Assembly: GCA_965225935.1 (NCBI GenBank)
Contig: CBDDCC010000011.1
Coordinates: 248,001 to 312,000, forward strand
Origin: CALJXB01 sp965225935
Lineage (GTDB): Bacteria; Pseudomonadota; Alphaproteobacteria; Kiloniellales; JAKSDN01
Length of the DNA: 64,000 nucleotides
Direction: 5' to 3'
Below the pieces are notes generated by a model, which ran no database searches, was not told where the DNA came from, and saw only the letters and a program-made list of their open reading frames with translations. The translations under genes and the position numbers were made by a program. This document shows positions 47,028 to 55,444 of the stretch, piece by piece; the stretch's first letter is position 1, and the number at the start of each line of letters is the position of its first letter.

Positions 47028-47918
47028 ATGGATTGGGACAAGCTGCGCATTTTCCACGCCGTGGCCGAGGCCGGCAGCTTCACCCATGCCGGTGAGAAGC
47101 TGAACCTCAGCCAATCGGCCGTCAGCCGTCAGATCAGCGCGCTGGAGGGCAGCCTGAAGGTGCCGCTCTTCCACCGCCATGCGCGGGGGCTCATCCTGAC
47201 CGAGCAGGGCGACCTCCTCTACCACACGGCGCACGAGGTCTTCGGCAAGCTCGCCATGACCGAGGCGCTGCTGACCGAAAGCAAGGACCGGCCGCGAGGA
47301 GAGCTCAGGATCAACACCACGGTGGCCTTCGGCTCCACTTGGCTGGCACCGCGGGTGAAGGAGTTCCTGGACACCTTTCCGGAGATCGAGATGCACCTGA
47401 TCCTCTCGGACCGCGCCCTCGACCTCACGGTCCGCGAGGCCGACGTGGCGATCCGCCTGACGCCGCCCACTCAGGCGGAGCTGATCCAGCGCCATCTCCT
47501 GACCGTGCACATGCACATCTTCGCCTCGGCCGCCTACATCAAGCGCCACGGCATGCCGGCCAGCGCCGAGGACCTGGACGACCACCGCATGATCGTCTAC
47601 GGGCACGACACCAGTCCTCCGGTTCCCGACGTCAACTGGCCCTTGCGGATCGGCCGCAAATCGAACGACATGCGCCGGCCGGCGCTTACCGTGAACAACG
47701 TCTACGCCATCATGCGGGCGGTCCAGAACGGCGCCGGCCTGGGGGCGCTGCCCCAGTTCATGGCGCAGGACGACAACGAGCTGGTGCGGGTGCTGCCGGA
47801 AGTGGAGGGCCCCAGGATCGACGCTTTCTTCGTCTATCCCGAGGAACTGCGCGCCTCGAAGCGGATCGCCGTGTTCCGGGACTTCCTGCTGCGCAAGGTG
47901 GCCGAATCGCGTTTCTAG
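47028..47918 (+). CDS. LysR family transcriptional regulator
   Basis: This 296-residue LysR-type regulator has an HTH formed by LRIFHAVAEAGSFTHAGEKL and NLSQSAVSRQISALEGSLKV near residues 5-45. The effector-binding domain then runs the usual length with RGELRINTTVAFGSTWLAPR near 93. The ATG at 47028 begins MDWDKLRIF, as is usual in this family. It lies 156 bases after trxB in the same direction. Its targets are unknown; there is no divergent partner gene. Confidence 0.93.
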   Translation: MDWDKLRIFHAVAEAGSFTHAGEKLNLSQSAVSRQISALEGSLKVPLFHRHARGLILTEQGDLLYHTAHEVFGKLAMTEALLTESKDRPRGELRINTTVAFGSTWLAPRVKEFLDTFPEIEMHLILSDRALDLTVREADVAIRLTPPTQAELIQRHLLTVHMHIFASAAYIKRHGMPASAEDLDDHRMIVYGHDTSPPVPDVNWPLRIGRKSNDMRRPALTVNNVYAIMRAVQNGAGLGALPQFMAQDDNELVRVLPEVEGPRIDAFFVYPEELRASKRIAVFRDFLLRKVAESRF

Positions 47919-47996
47919 GACCCAGATGTCTCTAAGTCTCAAAGGTCGATGTCTCTAAACCCCAAACGTCCGAAAAAGTTCCAAACGGTAATCAAG
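47919..47996. other. Short repeats after LysR gene
   Basis: ATGTCTCTAA occurs twice in the 78 bases after the LysR stop, about 23 bases apart. No gene is visible. Confidence 0.5.
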
Positions 47997-48027
47997 GGCC
48001 AGCTATGCGCTGGACGCATAGCTGGCC
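47997..48027. terminator. Perfect 13-bp hairpin downstream of LysR gene
   Basis: GGCCAGCTATGCG and CGCATAGCTGGCC form a perfect 13-bp stem with a five-base loop. No T-run follows on the plus strand, so it is either a Rho-dependent or RNA-stabilising structure or a protein-binding palindrome. It lies directly upstream of the promoter-like sequence of the candidate small RNA. Confidence 0.5.
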
Positions 48028-48040
48028 TGCACAAATGCTC

Positions 48041-48069
48041 TTGTCAATCTAAAGCCCTGTCCCTATTTT
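48041..48069 (+). promoter_or_regulatory. Promoter-like sequence of candidate small RNA
   Basis: TTGTCA at 48041-48046 and TATTTT at 48064-48069 are separated by 17 bases, matching a sigma-70 promoter. A start near 48076 would place the structured RNA immediately downstream. Confidence 0.55.
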
Positions 48070-48075
48070 CCTGAC

Positions 48076-48235
48076 TGTGGATGTTGCATTGCAGCATCCG
48101 GGCCTTCCGGCGGCTTGCCGCCGAAGGCGTGTCTGGGCGCGAGGCCCGGACACATTCAGGGTCTTCGGATCCTACGTCTCCCAGACGTAAAGCCTCCCTG
48201 TTCGACTTGCCGGGGCCTTTGGCCCCGGCTTTTTT
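48076..48235 (+). ncRNA. Candidate structured small RNA (five hairpins)
   Basis: In the 490-base gap between the LysR gene and the YihY-like gene, about 160 bases can fold into five successive hairpins: 48079-48099 (9-bp stem), 48103-48127 (11 bp with one bulge), 48129-48153 (10 bp with a GCGAG loop), 48173-48189 (7 bp, TACGTCT/AGACGTA) and 48209-48229, a strong terminator stem. A promoter-like sequence precedes it. It does not match tRNA, tmRNA, SRP or RNase P RNA as far as I can tell by eye, and I cannot name a family. Open frames across it are short and without domains. Confidence 0.55.
48209..48235 (+). terminator. Rho-independent terminator
   Basis: GCCGGGGCC and GGCCCCGGC form a perfect 9-bp stem with a TTT loop, followed by six T. 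It is oriented to end plus-strand transcripts, that is the candidate small RNA or read-through from the LysR gene. 48236-48408 holds nothing else that I recognise. Confidence 0.85.
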
Positions 48236-48408
48236 CATCTGGGCCTCGCCCGGGCTTTCAGGCATGCAGATTTTGCAGGTCGAGAGGCCACTATCCCTCC
48301 ACGGTCGGCGCCCAGGTGAACGAAAACTCGGGAAACGCCTCTATTGTCCTCATAAAGCCCTTAACGGACGATCCGTGCCTGAATGACCGACCGATCCGGT
48401 TGACGCGG

Positions 48409-49641
48409 TCAGGCCTGTGGCGGGTCCGGCTGAGGCAGCAGTTGCTCCAGGGTATGGGTACGGGCTTCCCGGGTGCTGGCGGCGTAATCGCCCAGCACGG
48501 ACTGGACGTCGTCGGGCCAGCCGTCGCCCGGGTCGAATGACAGGCCCAGCATCCGCACCAGGTCGCCCAGGTTGACCGTGGAGAGATCGCGGCTGAGCAG
48601 CCAGCGGCCGCCGGAACGTGCCACGATGCGGCCGCGGCGCAGGGCGCGCAGAACCAGGTCGAGATCCGCCAAGGTGGCCGGCAGGCCGCGGGCCAGCGCC
48701 CGTTCTCGCAGCGTCCGGCCCTCCCGGTTGGCCCGCCGCAGTCGCAGCAGAAGCGTCAGGGCGAGGGCGATCTGGTCGCCGGGGCCGCTGCCGCGCCGCC
48801 GGCGGTCCTCGACGGCGCGCCATTCCGGCAGGGCGGCCGCCACCTCGGCCCCGTAGATGACGACGGCCCAGGAGAGGTACATCCACAACAGGAAGATCGG
48901 GATGGCGGCGAGGGCGCCGTAGATCATCTGATAGGTGGGGAAGTTGCGCAGGTAGAGACCGAAGCCGACCTTGAGCGCCTCGAGCAGCAGGGTGGAGACC
49001 AGCGCTCCGAGCAGCGCGTGCTTGAGGGTCACGGCCCGGTTGGGCACGACCAGGAAGAGCAGCGTGAAGCCCAGCACCGCGAGCAGCGCCGGCAGCAGGC
49101 GCGCAACGACAAGGCTGGGCGTTTCGTCCTCCAGGCTCGGCAACTGGACGGCCGCGAAGGCATAGCTGGACAGCGACAGGGAAGCGCCGAGCAGAAGAGG
49201 TCCCAGGGTCAGCAGCGCCCAGTAGACCAGGAAGCGCAGCACCAGCGGCCGCGGCTCGGTGACGCGCCAGATCGCGTTCAGGCCGCCGGTGATGGTGTTC
49301 AGCAGCAGCACCGCCACCAGGCCGAGCCCGACGATGCCCACGCCGGTCATGCGGTTGGCGTTTTCCATGAAGGTGGTGATTTGCGCGCTGACCGCCTCGC
49401 TGAGATCGGCCGGCAGGATCTCGAACACCAGGGATTGCAGCTGCTGGCGCTCCTGGTCGAAGCTGTCGAAGGCGGAGAGGAGAGCGAAGCCGACCGTGAG
49501 CAGCGGAACCAGCGCCAACAGGGAGGTGTAGCTCAGCGCCGCCGCCGTGCGCGGCCCCCCGTCGGCCAGGAACCTGCGGCCGCTGTAGAGCATCACGCGT
49601 CCGAAATCGGCCAGGCGCGGTGGCAGGGTGGGCGCTTGCAT
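48409..49641 (-). CDS. YihY/virulence factor BrkB family inner-membrane protein
   Basis: This is an integral membrane protein of the YihY/BrkB family, about 410 residues with six predicted helices. Family segments are TAAALSYTSLLALVPLLTVG near residue 32, VGIVGLGLVAVLLLNTITGG, and ALLGALVSTLLLEALKVGFG with YGALAAIPIFLLWMYLSWAV. The family was once annotated as ribonuclease BN by mistake; its role is unknown. A soluble C-terminal domain of about 130 residues rich in Leu and Arg follows the helices. The ATG at 49641 has AAGGAGAG seven bases upstream and is preferred over 49659 and the longer frame to 49761. It is divergent from fabI. Confidence 0.9.
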   Translation of the reverse strand: MQAPTLPPRLADFGRVMLYSGRRFLADGGPRTAAALSYTSLLALVPLLTVGFALLSAFDSFDQERQQLQSLVFEILPADLSEAVSAQITTFMENANRMTGVGIVGLGLVAVLLLNTITGGLNAIWRVTEPRPLVLRFLVYWALLTLGPLLLGASLSLSSYAFAAVQLPSLEDETPSLVVARLLPALLAVLGFTLLFLVVPNRAVTLKHALLGALVSTLLLEALKVGFGLYLRNFPTYQMIYGALAAIPIFLLWMYLSWAVVIYGAEVAAALPEWRAVEDRRRRGSGPGDQIALALTLLLRLRRANREGRTLRERALARGLPATLADLDLVLRALRRGRIVARSGGRWLLSRDLSTVNLGDLVRMLGLSFDPGDGWPDDVQSVLGDYAASTREARTHTLEQLLPQPDPPQA

Positions 49642-49832
49642 CAACCATCTCTCCTTCATGCCGCATCGACCCCTTCGTGAGGGCTCATGATAGGGCAAAG
49701 TCCTGCGAAAGCGATGGCGGCGGACCGCCGGGGACGCCGCCGCGGGCTGGCCCCGGTCCATTTGACCCCCGGGAGCCTTGGTGTAGGATGCGGCCAGATT
49801 CCGGGGAAATCGAAGGCACCTGAGAGAGCAGA

Positions 49833-50675
49833 ATGTCCGATCGAGATGGGCTGATGGCGGGCAAGCGCGGCCTGATCATGGGGGTCGCCAACGACCGCTC
49901 CATCGCCTGGGGGATCTCGCGTGCGGTCCACGCCCAGGGCGCGGAGCTCGGCTTCACCTTCCAGGGCGAGGCCCTGGAGAAGCGCGTGCGTCCGCTCGCC
50001 CAGTCGCTCGGCTCGGATCTGGTGCTGCCCTGCGACGTCGCCAGCGACGAGAGCATCGCGGGCGTCTTCCAGGAGGTCGGGGAGCGCTGGGGCGGCCTGG
50101 ACTTCCTGGTCCACGCGATCGCCTACGCCGACAAGGAGGAGTTGAAGGGCAAGTACGTCAACACGAGCCGCGAGAACTTCGTCAAGTCGCTCGACATCTC
50201 CTGCTACAGCTTCACCGCGGTCTGCCAGAAGGCCGCGCCGTTGATGCCGGACGGCGGCAGTCTGCTGACCCTCACCTACTATGGGGCGGAACGGGTCATG
50301 CCCCATTACAACGTGATGGGCGTGGCCAAGGCGGCGCTTGAGGCCAGCGTTCGCTATCTGGCGAGCGACCTGGGCCAGGACCGGATCCGCGTGAACGCCA
50401 TCTCCGCCGGCCCCATCAAGACCCTCGCGGCTTCGGGCATCGGCGATTTCCGCTACATCCTGAAATGGAACGAGTTCAACTCGCCGCTCAAGCGCAACGT
50501 CAGCCTCGATCAGGTGGGCGGCGCGGCGGTCTATCTGCTGTCGGATCTCTCCGGCGGCGTGACCGGCGAGGTGCACCATGTGGACTGCGGCTATCACGTG
50601 GTCGGCATGATGGCGGTCGACGCGGCGCCGGAAGTCTCCCAGCTCTTGCAGGGTCTGACGCCGTCCTCGTCGTGA
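49833..50675 (+). CDS. fabI: Enoyl-[acyl-carrier-protein] reductase (NADH)
   Basis: FabI performs the last reduction in each fatty acid elongation cycle. It has 280 residues and a short-chain dehydrogenase fold. The N-terminal cofactor segment is GKRGLIMGVANDRSIAWGIS near residue 8. The active-site Tyr-x6-Lys is in YNVMGVAKAALEASVRYLAS near residue 160, preceded by TYYGAERVMPH. NAISAGPIKTLAASGIGDF near 190 is typical of FabI and not of other reductases. It is followed by aroC in the same direction. Confidence 0.96.
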   Translation: MSDRDGLMAGKRGLIMGVANDRSIAWGISRAVHAQGAELGFTFQGEALEKRVRPLAQSLGSDLVLPCDVASDESIAGVFQEVGERWGGLDFLVHAIAYADKEELKGKYVNTSRENFVKSLDISCYSFTAVCQKAAPLMPDGGSLLTLTYYGAERVMPHYNVMGVAKAALEASVRYLASDLGQDRIRVNAISAGPIKTLAASGIGDFRYILKWNEFNSPLKRNVSLDQVGGAAVYLLSDLSGGVTGEVHHVDCGYHVVGMMAVDAAPEVSQLLQGLTPSSS

Positions 50676-50735
50676 GCGCCGGCCCGCCGGAGCGGCGGCC
50701 GCCCGTCGCGGCGGGGTGCGCCGCAGGATTCGCAG

Positions 50736-51821
50736 ATGCCCGGTAACTCCTTCGGTCAGGCCTTCAGAGTCACCACCTGGGGCGAGAGCCACGGACCCGC
50801 CATCGGCTGCGTGGTCGACGGCGTGCCGCCCGGCCTGGCGCTCGGCGAGGGCGACATCCAGCCCTGGCTCGACCGGCGCCGCCCGGGCCAGTCCCGCTTC
50901 ACCACCCAGCGCCGGGAGCCGGACCGGGTGCGTATCCTCTCGGGCCTGTTCGAGGGCCGGACGACGGGGGCGCCCGTTGCGCTGGTCATCGACAACGTGG
51001 ACCAGCGCAGCAAGGACTACGGCGACATCGCCGAGAAGTTCCGCCCTGGCCACGCGGACTATACCTACTGGAAGAAGTACGGCCTGAGGGACTACCGCGG
51101 CGGGGGGCGCTCCTCGGCCCGGGAGACCGCCATGCGCGTCGCCGCCGCCGCCATTGCCCGCAAGGTGCTCGACGAGCTGGCGGAGCGGCCGATCGTCATC
51201 CGCGGCGCGCTGATCCAGGTGGGAAGCCTCGCCATCGACCGCGGACGCTGGGACTGGGAGGAGGTAGGCCGCAATCCCTTTTTCTCGCCGGACGCGGGGA
51301 TCGTCGACACCTGGTCCGACTTCCTAGACCGGGCGCGCAAGGACGGCTCCTCGGCCGGCGCGGTCATTGAGGTGGTGGCCGAGGACATGCCCGCCGGTCT
51401 CGGCGAGCCGGTCTACGACAAGCTGGACGCAGATCTCGCCAAGGCCATGATGAGCATCAACGCGGTCAAGGGCGTGGAGGTCGGGGCCGGCTTCGAGGCG
51501 GCCACTCTCTCCGGCGAGGAGAACGCCGACGAGATGCGCATGGAGGACGGCCGCGTGCGGTTCCTCTCCAACCGGGCTGGCGGCGTGCTGGGCGGCATCT
51601 CGACCGGCCAGGATCTGGTGGTGCGCTTCGCGGTGAAGCCCACCAGCTCCATCCTGACACCGCGCAAGACGATCACGGTGAGCGGCGAGAACACCGAGAT
51701 CTCCACCAAGGGCCGTCACGACCCCTGCGTCGGCATCCGCGCCGTGCCCGTGGGCGAGGCCATGATGGCGCTGGTGCTGGCCGACCATCTGCTGCGCCAA
51801 CGGGGCCAGTGCGGGCTCTGA
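50736..51821 (+). CDS. aroC: Chorismate synthase
   Basis: AroC converts 5-enolpyruvylshikimate 3-phosphate to chorismate with reduced FMN. It has 361 residues. Signatures are TTWGESHGPAIGCVVDGVPP near residue 8, RPGHADYTYWKKYGLRDYRG near 105 followed by GGRSSARETAMR, and the C-terminal RHDPCVGIRAVPVGEAMMAL. It lies 60 bases after fabI. No other aromatic-pathway gene is adjacent. Confidence 0.97.
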   Translation: MPGNSFGQAFRVTTWGESHGPAIGCVVDGVPPGLALGEGDIQPWLDRRRPGQSRFTTQRREPDRVRILSGLFEGRTTGAPVALVIDNVDQRSKDYGDIAEKFRPGHADYTYWKKYGLRDYRGGGRSSARETAMRVAAAAIARKVLDELAERPIVIRGALIQVGSLAIDRGRWDWEEVGRNPFFSPDAGIVDTWSDFLDRARKDGSSAGAVIEVVAEDMPAGLGEPVYDKLDADLAKAMMSINAVKGVEVGAGFEAATLSGEENADEMRMEDGRVRFLSNRAGGVLGGISTGQDLVVRFAVKPTSSILTPRKTITVSGENTEISTKGRHDPCVGIRAVPVGEAMMALVLADHLLRQRGQCGL

Positions 51822-51843
51822 GCTCAAATTTGCCCGGCAGCGA

Positions 51844-52536
51844 ATGCTCCCGGCACGCTGCACGACGGTTTGCGGGGCTGCCGCCGTGGACCTGCTGATC
51901 TTCGATTGCGACGGCGTGCTGGTGGACAGCGAGATCATCGCTTGCGAGATCGATGCGGCCTGCCTTGCGGACGCCGGCGTCCGGATCAGCGTGGACGAGG
52001 TCAAGGCGCGCTACGTCGGCGTCAGAACGGCGGACATGCTAGCGGACCTGGAGCGCGAGCGCGGCCTGCGCCTTCCAGAGGGCTTTGCCGACATGCTGCT
52101 CCAGCGCACGCTCGAGGCCTTCGATAGGGAACTGCAGGCGGTTCCGGGTATTCCGGAGCTGCTCGCGCGGCTGTCGGGGCCGCGCTGCGTCGCCTCGGGC
52201 AGCGATCCGGAACGCATCCGCCACAGCCTGCGGCTGGTCGACCTGCTGGACTACTTCGAGCCGAACGTCTTCAGCGCGAGCATGGTGAGCCGCGGAAAGC
52301 CCGCGCCGGACCTTTTCCTGCTGGCGGCGGAGCGCATGGGCTGTGCGCCCGGGCGCTGCCTCGTGATCGAGGACAGCGTTGCCGGCGTGCGTGCCGGGCG
52401 CGCGGCCGGCATGGAGGTGGTCGGTTTCGTCGCCGGCCGGCACTGCGACGACGGGCTCGGCGCCAGGTTGACGGACGCCGGCGCGGCCGTGGTGGCATCC
52501 AGCAGCCCCCAGCTCCTGGAGATCCTGGCGAGCTAG
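51844..52536 (+). CDS. HAD-family phosphatase (beta-phosphoglucomutase-like)
   Basis: This 230-residue haloacid-dehalogenase-fold phosphatase of the GPH/PGMB type carries motif I LLIFDCDGVLVDSE near residue 15 with the nucleophilic Asp. Motif II is RCVASGSDPERI near 118. Motif III lysine is VSRGKPAPDLFLLAAERMG near 150. Motif IV is CLVIEDSVAGVRAGRAAGM near 175. A helical cap lies between residues 35 and 100. The substrate is a small phosphorylated metabolite, not predictable. The frame starts at ATG 51844, but GTG at 51886, four codons before the first Asp motif, is a good alternative. It is convergent with the next gene. Confidence 0.9.
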   Translation: MLPARCTTVCGAAAVDLLIFDCDGVLVDSEIIACEIDAACLADAGVRISVDEVKARYVGVRTADMLADLERERGLRLPEGFADMLLQRTLEAFDRELQAVPGIPELLARLSGPRCVASGSDPERIRHSLRLVDLLDYFEPNVFSASMVSRGKPAPDLFLLAAERMGCAPGRCLVIEDSVAGVRAGRAAGMEVVGFVAGRHCDDGLGARLTDAGAAVVASSSPQLLEILAS

Positions 52537-52548
52537 GGCGCTGTCCGG

Positions 52549-53853
52549 CTAGCGCTCGAAGCGGCCGACCAGCTCCACGTGGCCAGACCAGAGGAACTGG
52601 TCGAGGGGCGTCACCGACGTCAGGCGGTAGCCGCCGTCCACCAGGGTGCGGGCGTCGCGCGCGAAGGTGGCTGGATTGCAGGAGACGGCGACGAGCAGGG
52701 GCATGGCGGAGCGGGCGAGCTCGGCCGCCTGTTCCCGGGCGCCGGTGCGCGGCGGGTCGAACAGGACCGCATCGAAATCCTCGAGCTCCTCGGGCAGCAG
52801 GGGCTGGCGCGCCAGGTCGCGCCGCCGGGCATCGACCCGGTCCGTCACGCCGGCTTGCCGCGCCGCCTCCAGGGCCCCGAGCGCCGCGGCGTCGCCCTCG
52901 ACCGCCAACACCCGTGCCCGCTCGGCGAGCCGGAAGGTGAAGGTGCCGCAGCCGCAGTAGAGATCGGCGATCCGGCCGATAGCCTCGGGCAAGGAGTCCA
53001 GCACCAGGGCGGCGAGCGCGCTCTCGCCTTCCAGGCTGGGCTGCAGGAAGCCGCCCGGCGGCGGTGTGACGGGCACCCTGCCGAAGGTCACGACCGGCGC
53101 CCGGCGCTGAACCAGGGGTTCGGCCTCGGCCCCTTCCTGCCGCCAGCTCACCCGGGCGAGGTCGGCGCGCTCGGCAAAGGCCGCCAGCGCCTCGCGGTCG
53201 GCGAGCGCCGCCTCGCGGCGGGTCTGCAGCAGGAGGTCGATCCCGCTTTCCGTTTCGGTTGCGCTCAGGGTCCAGCGCTCCTCCGGCCCGATCAGGGGGT
53301 CGAGAGCGCGGCGCAGAGGGCCCACCAAGTCCACTAGGCCGGGAGTCAGGACCAGACATTGCTCCAGCTCCACCACCCGGTGGCTCTGGCGGGCGTGAAA
53401 GCCGACCTGCAGCGTTCCCTTGGCGTCCTGGCGGTCCTGCCGGCGGGCGCCCAGCACGGCCCGGCGGCGGGTTCCCGCCGGGATGCGGACCAGGTCTTCG
53501 ACGTCGATTTCGGCAAGGCCCCGCCGGGCCAGGGCCTGCAAGACCTGGCCCCGCTTCCATTCGGCGTAGAGGCCATCTTCCAGATGCTGCAGAGTGCAGC
53601 CGCCACAGGGCCCAAAGTGGGGGCAGGGGGCCTCGCGGCGGCCGGGACCGGGCGCGATCAGCTCAAGCGCCTCGCCCCAGTGGCCGTCGCCGCGACGCCC
53701 GGCCACCCGGACTCGGACCCGGTCGCCGACCAGGGTTTGCGCCACGAAGAGGGGGCGGCCCTCCAGGTCCGCGTAGCCGTCGCCTTGACGGCCGAGTCCT
53801 TCGATGGTGACCTCGATCTGCCGGCCGCCGGCAGGCCTGGATTTCCGCCGCAC
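52549..53853 (-). CDS. 23S rRNA (uracil-5-)-methyltransferase RlmD/TrmA family
   Basis: This SAM-dependent m5U methyltransferase acts on RNA, 434 residues. It has an N-terminal TRAM domain (QIEVTIEGLGRQGDGYADLE) and an iron-sulfur cluster motif CPHFGPCGGCTLQHLE near residue 77 with a later cysteine in LEQCLVLTPG. The catalytic methyltransferase domain has IADLYCGCGTFTFRLAERAR near residue 290, LFDPPRTGAREQAAEL and the nucleophilic Cys in AVSCNPATFARDARTL near 390. Which 23S or tRNA uridine it targets is not clear from sequence. It is followed, on the same strand and upstream, by the MipZ-like gene. Confidence 0.92.
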   Translation of the reverse strand: MRRKSRPAGGRQIEVTIEGLGRQGDGYADLEGRPLFVAQTLVGDRVRVRVAGRRGDGHWGEALELIAPGPGRREAPCPHFGPCGGCTLQHLEDGLYAEWKRGQVLQALARRGLAEIDVEDLVRIPAGTRRRAVLGARRQDRQDAKGTLQVGFHARQSHRVVELEQCLVLTPGLVDLVGPLRRALDPLIGPEERWTLSATETESGIDLLLQTRREAALADREALAAFAERADLARVSWRQEGAEAEPLVQRRAPVVTFGRVPVTPPPGGFLQPSLEGESALAALVLDSLPEAIGRIADLYCGCGTFTFRLAERARVLAVEGDAAALGALEAARQAGVTDRVDARRRDLARQPLLPEELEDFDAVLFDPPRTGAREQAAELARSAMPLLVAVSCNPATFARDARTLVDGGYRLTSVTPLDQFLWSGHVELVGRFER

Positions 53854-53914
53854 GGTTGGTTGCGTCCGCTGCGTCCCCCTGCCGCCGCGGGCGGGGGACT
53901 CACCCGATCCTCCG

Positions 53915-55207
53915 CTAGGCGACGGCGGCCCGTTCCTGTTCCGGCTGCGTCCGTCGGGCGATGGCGGCGCCCAGCAGTTCGCGGACCTCCCGGCGGGCGT
54001 TCCAGTGGCTCGGATTGAAGCGCGCCTCGTCGCCGGTGATCGGGATGTCCTGGATGGTCAGGCCGCTGAAGAAGAGCTCGCGGTAGACGACCCGCTCGCT
54101 GAGGCCAGGCTGCAGGCGGAAGCTCATGCGCTTCGACAGTTGCTCCAGCAGACGCGCCATGTCGCGGGTGTTGCGGGCGTCGAGCTGGGACAGCCGGTTG
54201 CGCATGACGATCCAGTCGATGGGCGCCCGGCCGCCGGCGCTGCGGATCTCGTTCTGCTCCATGACAATGCTGGCGTAGGCGCTGGGGCCGAGCACCTCTC
54301 GGCGCCGTCGGTCGATGCGCGCCAGCACGTCGATGTCCAGGAAGCTGTCGTTGAGGGGCGTGATCAGGGTATCCGCCCGTTCGTGGCCGAGGCGCGCCAA
54401 GTTGCCGTCGCTGCCGGGCGTGTCGAGGATGACGAAGTCGCAGGCCCGCATGGCCGCGAGCGCCTCGTCCAGCAGCTTGCGCTCCTCGGCCGCCGCGCTC
54501 TCGCGGTCGCGGCCCTCCACCGGCACGATGCAGCGCGACAGCGGCATGGGAAGGCTCGGGCCGCGGCTCTCGGCGTTTTCCGACCGGTTGGCGAGATAGC
54601 GCGAGAGCGTCCCTTGCTTGCCGTCCAGGTCGATGCAGCCGACCCGGTAGTTCCGCTTGAGGAGGCCGACGGCGAGGTGCATCGCCGTGGTCGATTTGCC
54701 GGTGCCGCCTTTGAAGTTGCCGACGGCGATGTGGTAGCTGCGCACGGGCGGGGCACCGCTCCGCAAGGGCGCCGGCTCCTCCAGCTCGGGCAGGCTGCCG
54801 CCCAGGTGGTCGGCGATTTCCCGCACCTTGGCGAGGCCCGCTGCCGTGAAGCCGCCGTCGGCGCGGGCCACGGAGCAGGCAATGCGCAGCAGCATCTGGA
54901 CCGCCTCGGGATCCTCCTTGATCGCGGAGACCGCCCGGATGGCGCGGTCGTGGCCCTCTTGGGGCCGACTCTGGATCTCGCCGGCGAAGCTCCTGAACAG
55001 GTCGATCGCGGCGTGCACGTCGAAGCCCTGGAGCGGCTCGACCCTGGCCAGCACCTCGTCGACCCGGGTCCGTTGGGCGAAGCTGGCCTCGCCGTCGGCC
55101 GTCGCCACCAGGGCCGAGGCCGCCATGGCCGCTTCCAGCAGTGACCGGTTGCGGGTGCGTTCGCCCTTGGGGAAGAAGGAATCGGATAGCTTGTCGAGCA
55201 GGTTCAC
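53915..55207 (-). CDS. TerB-domain / MipZ-type ParA ATPase fusion protein
   Basis: The C-terminal two thirds is a MipZ-like ParA-family ATPase that places the division site in alphaproteobacteria. It has Walker A VGNFKGGTGKSTTAMHLAVG near residue 163, the ParA Asp in CIDLDGKQGTLSRYLANR, Walker B-like DFVILDTPGSDGNLARLGHE, and the MipZ-typical MRNRLSQLDARNTRDMARLL and FRLQPGLSERVVYRELFFSG. The N-terminal 140 residues (MAASALVATADGEASFAQRT and MLLRIACSVARADGGFTAAG) resemble a TerB-like helical domain with its paired acidic DGE/DGG motifs. Known MipZ proteins of about 270-300 residues lack this. The start is GTG at 55207 (or 55210). About 430 residues. Confidence 0.85.
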   Translation of the reverse strand: MNLLDKLSDSFFPKGERTRNRSLLEAAMAASALVATADGEASFAQRTRVDEVLARVEPLQGFDVHAAIDLFRSFAGEIQSRPQEGHDRAIRAVSAIKEDPEAVQMLLRIACSVARADGGFTAAGLAKVREIADHLGGSLPELEEPAPLRSGAPPVRSYHIAVGNFKGGTGKSTTAMHLAVGLLKRNYRVGCIDLDGKQGTLSRYLANRSENAESRGPSLPMPLSRCIVPVEGRDRESAAAEERKLLDEALAAMRACDFVILDTPGSDGNLARLGHERADTLITPLNDSFLDIDVLARIDRRRREVLGPSAYASIVMEQNEIRSAGGRAPIDWIVMRNRLSQLDARNTRDMARLLEQLSKRMSFRLQPGLSERVVYRELFFSGLTIQDIPITGDEARFNPSHWNARREVRELLGAAIARRTQPEQERAAVA

Positions 55208-55444
55208 CACTGGATCTTCTCGGTTTTGTGGGAGGCGACCGCAACCCGCCGATCGTCCGCGGCGTCGGCCCCATCCCCGAATTGGCCCTAGCGCAGGCGC
55301 GATCTTAAGCACCTGCGGCGAGTCGCCTCCAAGGGTTTCTCCGAGGCCCGCTAAAGCCCTGCTCTCGTAGGTTTCTTTTGCGGTCCGGCCAGGCCATGAC
55401 CGGCGACGGTGCCGGCGCCCAGTCCGCGACTCCGCTTGGGTAGT

